NCBI GenBank assembly: GCA_021307315.1
Contig: JAJSPD010000006.1
Span: 496,001 to 560,000, forward strand
Direction of reading: 5' to 3'
Source: Bisporella sp. PMI_857
Lineage: Eukaryota; Ascomycota; Leotiomycetes; Helotiales; Helotiaceae
Length of the DNA stretch: 64,000 bases
This document shows, one piece after another, positions 59,591 through 64,000 of this stretch. A program made the position numbers and the translations under genes. A model generated the notes under the pieces. It was not told the origin of the DNA and made no database searches. It saw nothing but the letters and a program-made list of their open reading frames with translations. Every line of letters begins with the position of its first letter. The first letter of the stretch is position 1.

Positions 59591-60702
59591 TCACTCGTTG
59601 AACCCTGATATCTGATCAAACGGCACAATCTCCTGCAACCTTACCTTTCCAAGCACTGGTGCCTGTTCCAATCCGGCAGCCTTCAACATCGCAAACCGAA
59701 CCGCGTCTACCCCATACCTCTTTCCCTAATCTTCTCACCCATACATCCAATAATCTCCCCGTTCACTATGCTTTCCTCCTCATCCATCCATGGTTCCCAA
59801 CCATGCTCACCTTTCCTCGGATCAATCACCCGTCTTACATTCATCATCTCCTCCTGCAGATTCGCGATCCTGTCCTCCAAAACCACTTTCCTTGGTGTGC
59901 TCTTCTGATCAAAAAGCATCCTATCCACCTTGCTGAACACAACTTGAAATGGGATCCTCCTCTCTCTAAACATCTTTATCAGCTGATGATCGCTATTCTT
60001 CATTCCATGCGTGGCATCGATCAGCAAAAAAGCCATCTTCAATTGCCTCCTCTTCTCAAGATACTTCATAATCTGCACGCCCCAATCATCCCTACTCCCA
60101 TGTCCATACCCTGGTGTATCCAGTATCACCAATTTATCCTCCGGCCGTCCGTGCTTAGGGCCAACCACGAATAGATTCAACATTCGCGTCTTCCCAGGCT
60201 TGAAGCTCGTCTTTGCCATCTGCTTGTCCAGGATCGCATTCATCAAACTGCTTTTCCCTACATTACTCCTCCCCAGAAAACACACCTCCGGGCTCTCGTC
60301 AAAGTCCATCAACTTGAACTTCGGACTCGAATACATAAACTCTTTTGGATTTCGCTCGAAGAACGCCTGCGCGTGCTCCAACTGATCTATTGTAGGTGGA
60401 GTGGTTTCGTAGTGATAGGAGAGGAGACCAGGAGGGATGTTCCAGAGCTTTGATTCTGGCGCATCGGGTTTGACACTGTTTGACAGAGAGGTGTAAGGTT
60501 TATGAATGGGCTTAGGAACGGCGTTGCTGTCATGGATGGCGGCTTTGTTGGATATCTTGAGTAGTTGATGTACATTGAGTGTTTCGTGAACGGGAAGAGC
60601 AGTTTGGCTATCGTTTGGGTTGTAGTTTGCCCTTACTGAGTATAGAGCGTGCTGCATACACCGTAGTCGGAGACATGGCTGTAGCTTCAATGTCTGAAGC
60701 AT
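59591..60702 (-). CDS. MRX8: EngB/YihA-type GTPase, probably mitochondrial (Mrx8-like)
   Basis: A TRAFAC-class GTPase of the EngB/YsxC group, linked to ribosome assembly; the yeast relative Mrx8 acts in mitochondrial translation. The start MLQTLKLQPCLRLRCMQHAL is basic and Arg/Leu-rich, as expected of a mitochondrial presequence. G motifs: G1 FLGRSNVGKSSLMNAIL, G2 region KPGKTRMLN with the Thr, G3 DTPGYGHGSRDDWG, G4 FSKVDRML (variant of TKxD). The frame ends early as GEKIRERGMG; with one extra G in the GG run near 59,710 it continues YGVDAVRFAMLKAAGLEQAP and ends DQISGFNE at the TGA 59591-59593. The gene is divergent from the Fmc1-like gene 204 bases away. Confidence 0.88.
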
Positions 60703-60906
60703 TGCGTGGACTGGAGGTTAACTGAGAAGAGTGCAGAGAACGCAGGCCACTATCACAAGGCTGAGGATCGGAAGTTTTGGGCGCCGGTCTTCAGGGATCA
60801 CATATCTTCGAGGCTTGACATCTTATTTAATTTCCTCCTATGCTACCAAACCATTACTTCTACCTCCACAATATCTTCATCCTTCTTAGTACCTTTGAAA
60901 GCGGCA
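60703..60906. promoter_or_regulatory. Short bidirectional promoter between two mitochondrial genes
   Basis: Only 204 bases separate the start codons of the divergent GTPase and Fmc1-like genes, so promoter elements are probably shared. No clear TATA box is seen. The last 90 bases before the Fmc1 start are pyrimidine-rich. Confidence 0.6.
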
Positions 60907-61243
60907 ATGTCCTCCAACCCATCCCAACTTCGCTCCCTCTACCGTTCCTTCCTCCGCGAGCTTCCCTCCAGAACCTCGAGCTCCCCATTACAACATCGCA
61001 TTCGACAATCACTCACATCTTCCACCTCCGCTACATCTACGCCGCAGAGGCCGAGCATGCAGAGCAATTCTTGCAATATGTAAAAGCACAGAGGATGTAT
61101 GCGACATTGCTGGAGCGGTATAATCCCGGGATGGGCATGGATGAGAGGAGAGGGTGAGGTTGACGGCGAGGAGAGTGGGGATGGATTTGCCAGAGGAGTT
61201 TAGCTTCGCAGAGAGCGCGAAGAAGGGAGAGGAGTCAAAGTGA
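60907..61243 (+). CDS. FMC1: LYR-motif protein, Fmc1-like ATP synthase assembly factor
   Basis: A small mitochondrial LYR protein. It starts MSSNPSQLRSLYRSFLRELP, with the L-Y-R tripeptide followed at a distance by the expected Phe (F). The C-terminal part reads AEHAEQFLQYVKAQRMYATL, LERYNPGMGMDE and, in the next frame, VRLTARRVGMDLPEEFSF to the TGA at 61241-61243. The ERYNPG...RVRLTARRVG..LP pattern is that of Fmc1, which helps F1-ATPase assembly. Two one-base breaks are needed: one near 61,050 and one in the GGG run near 61,155, where an extra G gives the conserved VRLTARRVG. About 112 residues, normal for the family. Confidence 0.8.
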
Positions 61244-61814
61244 TGAGAGGAATCTGGACGAGAGATTTGAGCACAGATGGAGATGGGAGGGATTTTGAGC
61301 ACTAGACCTTGAGGGAAGGATAGCAGCTTGAAATTTCCCTACTACAACAGAACACTAGCCATCAGTGCGTCACGACAAAACTATCACGAGGTTCTAGGAA
61401 TTGAACCTGTGCGATGTGCATCAGACACATAGCGATGCTTATGTGGATAAAACTTGGAGTTTTTTTTTTAATATTATGGAGGATGTACGATGTAGCCAAT
61501 GGGAGTTCTGGATGGGGTGATATCCATTACATTTCGACTTCTGAAAAGAAAATAGGTGCTGTATTACAGTATCTAACGAGATTCAGAGTGTTAATCCATG
61601 AGCTAATCTGGTTGGTATGCTTTTGGGCTGCTTGTGAATCCCTATGAAATTTAGTAGTCGGCTTCAAAACCGTCCGACTTGACATTTCTTCTTCAAAAAT
61701 ATATCATTTCACACTTCTAGAGAGGTTCAGAGTTTATCATTTGTTAATTTGCTATGGTGTCTCACTTCTGTACCTAGAAATGGATATCTTCTAGAAGGAT
61801 TTCACAATCGTGCC

Positions 61815-61864
61815 GTGTCATACTTTAGGCCTTTCCCAAGTGTCATACTTTAGGCATTTCCTAA
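61815..61864 (+). repeat. Two-copy tandem repeat, 25-base unit
   Basis: Two adjacent copies of GTGTCATACTTTAGGC(C/A)TTTCC(C/T)AA differ at two positions. Confidence 0.85.
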
Positions 61865-62200
61865 GCTAGAGGCAGACCAGTCAGTGGCGTACCCGTGCAG
61901 TTGGGACCCGTCTCTAAATATAAAAATGGAACCTGTTTGTCGTTCTATTTCGGTGGGAGAGGACGAGTCATTTTATTTCTTCTTCGCTCATGAAGCTTCA
62001 GATGGATTACCTGAGAGCACCGCTTGGTGTTGCAATTGATAAATTAAAAAAAAAACGGATAGCAGCATCCGTCAAATGTTTCGCAGTGTTAGCGGAAGCA
62101 CTTAGCGGTTTATAGTATCCGAATGGTACGGTAGAACATGTATATAACCATCAGGTATTGACAGGCATGAACCAAGTCAAAATTCATGCAATCAAGTCCA

Positions 62201-62230
62201 GTACCGTACCGTACCATACCATACCATACC
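62201..62230 (+). repeat. (GTACC)3(ATACC)3 microsatellite
   Basis: Six pentamer copies in which the first base changes from G to A halfway, a transition. Confidence 0.85.
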
Positions 62231-62634
62231 GGCATTGATTACCAAAGCTGCCAAGTTCTTTGCCATATTAGGCAGATCTACGGTTTTGCAGGAGAACAGA
62301 AAAGCAATCATGCCACTCTCGCCACCTGTTCGAAATTTAAGATCTTACTCGTGTCTAGCTTCATGCAAGGCTTGAGCATCGCCATCAGCCCATCCCCCCC
62401 CATCACACTCTGTGGTAAAGCTTATTATTTATCGATAGCTGTGATAGTCCCTCATGCCGTTCATCCTCGCTGTTATTGTCGAGTCGCATAAACCGTGTAA
62501 GCGCCTCCATTTCAGAGTGTCAAAGCTGTAAACGCAAACGAGACCTTCTGATTCGTGATAGCACCTTTTAGCGGACGACTGCCGGGTATAGGCACCGAAG
62601 CGAGTCCAATCAGCTAGTGTTTCCATATATAACG

Positions 62635-64000
62635 ATGTCTGTGCGGGAAGAAACAGCATGCATATTGCATCGACCTAAAGGGCTTGGGCTTCGGGGCAGA
62701 AGATGGAGACTGGGGGTTGATCACAACGTGAGACCATAAGGGTGGCCGGCCTGCCTCTCTCCGAAAAATCAACGGCAAAAGGCTCAATTGCGAGTTCAAC
62801 AATACTCGCTGTATCTCCAGATGTATCAAGCGCAGAGATACCACCTTAAATCGAAGCCGGGAGAGCTCTGCAAAGTGTAGAGCGTCTCATCTCGAGGGAG
62901 ATTGCGGGTTGTGGCTATTTTAGGACGCCAATATGAGTCTGTTGAGGACCAGGCCCGTAGACGACTGGAGTTGAATCCCATTACCACGTCTCTCGGGTGG
63001 TCCAGCAGCAACAGCCTCACCATACGCCGATATCTGCGGTGTCTGCTACTTCTCTGAGCGCCCAATTTAGTTATCAGCCCACCCAGAACCTTCCCTCAGT
63101 GCTGTAAGAGAATACAATCCTCAGCAATGGGTGCCATCGCCCAGCACACAACATGGCCACGGTCAACCACACTTTCCTGGCAGCAGACCTCGAGATCCAG
63201 AAGGTATGGACTATCTGCATATATGTTGCTGGGAAGAAATAGATCCCTTTTACGAGTTGGCTAACGTAATGTTTAGTCGTGGTTCCTGCACCACCTCCAT
63301 ATTCCCCTCCACGAAGCCAATTCCCAGGTCCACGCCCAGATGAGTCTAATGCTATGTCTCCAGCAACTAGAGTATCTCCAGTCTACAGAAATTCTCCAGA
63401 GCCAGCTTCAAATCCCGTTTTCCATACTCCTCCGCCACCTCCACAGCGGCCATGGCAAGGGGGTCCATCGGAACGACCACAGTCTTTATACAATACCCCC
63501 TCATCCATCTCTCGAGGATCCAGTGACGTTCCTGTGCCCTATCTGTCGCCGGAGACTGTTCGAAATTATACAACACCACAATTACCCCCGCAGACTCCGG
63601 TCTTGAGCCCAGAGCCTTTGCACGCGGGGGAATACCACTCCCTTGTTAGTGATTCACGCCCTCCGGCAGCTCGTAGAGCTGTATCCGCCAGTGCTGTAAG
63701 CACTCCATCGTCCTCACGAACGCGGTCAGAATCGACTTCAGGATGGGCTCCTGGGATGCCTTTGCCTCCTCCTCCACCTGGGCCACCACCGCAAAGCAGG
63801 TCACAAAGCATGAACCGAACTACTGATCGTATGGTATCTCTCCCACTCGGCGGCCTAATGCTATAGCAATGAACTCATCTTTAGGCCCTGTTCCGCCCAC
63901 ACCTGCGGATTGGGTAGAAGAAGGTGTTTTAGGAAGAGGCAAATCGCCCGCCAGAGGGCTTCACATTGACACAACAAATGTTACTTCTAGTCCAAGTGCC
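62635..64000 (+). CDS. Proline-rich protein of unknown function, 3' end outside window
   Basis: I do not recognise the family. A possible start is MSVREETACILHRPKGLGLR at 62635. A helical Gln-rich stretch (RQKAQLRVQQYSLYLQMYQA then QRYHLKSKPGEL, about 62,765-62,865) is followed by YESVEDQARRRLELNP, VVQQQQPHHTPISAV, REYNPQQWVPSPSTQHGHGQ and an intron at about 63,201-63,277. The rest is Pro/Ser-rich: APPPYSPPRSQFPGPRPDES, TPPPPPQRPWQGGPS, MPLPPPPPGPPPQSRS. PPPY and poly-Pro tracts would suit WW, SH3 or profilin partners. The frame breaks several times, the last near 63,838, after which LGPVPPTPADWVEEGVLGRG runs to the window end. Exon structure in the first half is uncertain. Confidence 0.5.

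Larger units (their letters stand above)
61244..62634. other. Intergenic region
   Basis: No gene visible. Contains two short tandem repeats listed separately. Confidence 0.45.

Noticed and set aside
1..64000. CRISPR arrays, bacterial operons, phage genes, ribosome binding sites
   Set aside because: The sequence is eukaryotic; no regularly spaced direct repeats were seen.

Overview
This window looks like nuclear DNA of a filamentous ascomycete. Genes are broken by short introns of about 48-75 bases with GT..AG ends. Several gene types are typical of this group: a Zn2Cys6 regulator, a PTH11-type receptor, a STAND N-terminal domain protein, a HET fragment, fused Nup98-Nup96, and a Pho85-type cyclin. 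The flavour is that of Leotiomycetes, but nothing here proves the class.

Layout. Bases 1-8.6 kb are accessory-like: the end of an MFS sugar transporter, a damaged Zn2Cys6 regulator, a STAND N-terminal protein and a damaged protein with paired W..WKHE repeats. Bases 8.6-13.7 kb are AT-rich and gene-poor and hold a dead Tc1/mariner transposon with 65-66 base inverted repeats that differ almost only by transitions, as expected from RIP. Bases 13.7-20.2 kb hold a PTH11-like receptor, a secreted BBE-type flavoprotein and an unknown polytopic membrane protein. Bases 21.6-51.7 kb are mostly housekeeping: a Cwf23-like J-protein, Iba57, a divergent NF-YA/HAP2-like protein, a tRNA-like element, a protoglobin-domain protein, a WDR44-like protein, a deaminase, a coiled-coil membrane protein, Nup98-Nup96, centrin, epsin and a Pcl-type cyclin. 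Bases 51.7-59.6 kb are gene-poor, with decayed fragments. Bases 59.6-61.2 kb hold a divergent pair of mitochondrial genes (EngB/Mrx8-type GTPase and Fmc1-like). A proline-rich gene runs off the right end.

Quality of the sequence. Almost every conserved gene on the right two thirds is interrupted by single-base frame breaks. In at least ten cases one extra base in an existing homopolymer run restores the family sequence exactly. This looks like homopolymer under-calling in the assembly rather than wholesale pseudogenes. CDS spans below therefore run through such breaks. By contrast, the transposon and the W-repeat gene show transitions or in-frame stops and are more likely truly decayed.

Most interesting item: the NF-YA/HAP2-like gene near 25.6-26.1 kb keeps the subunit-association helix but has lost the HESRHxHA part of the DNA-binding segment. 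It is a candidate natural competitor of the CCAAT-binding complex, or a decaying duplicate.
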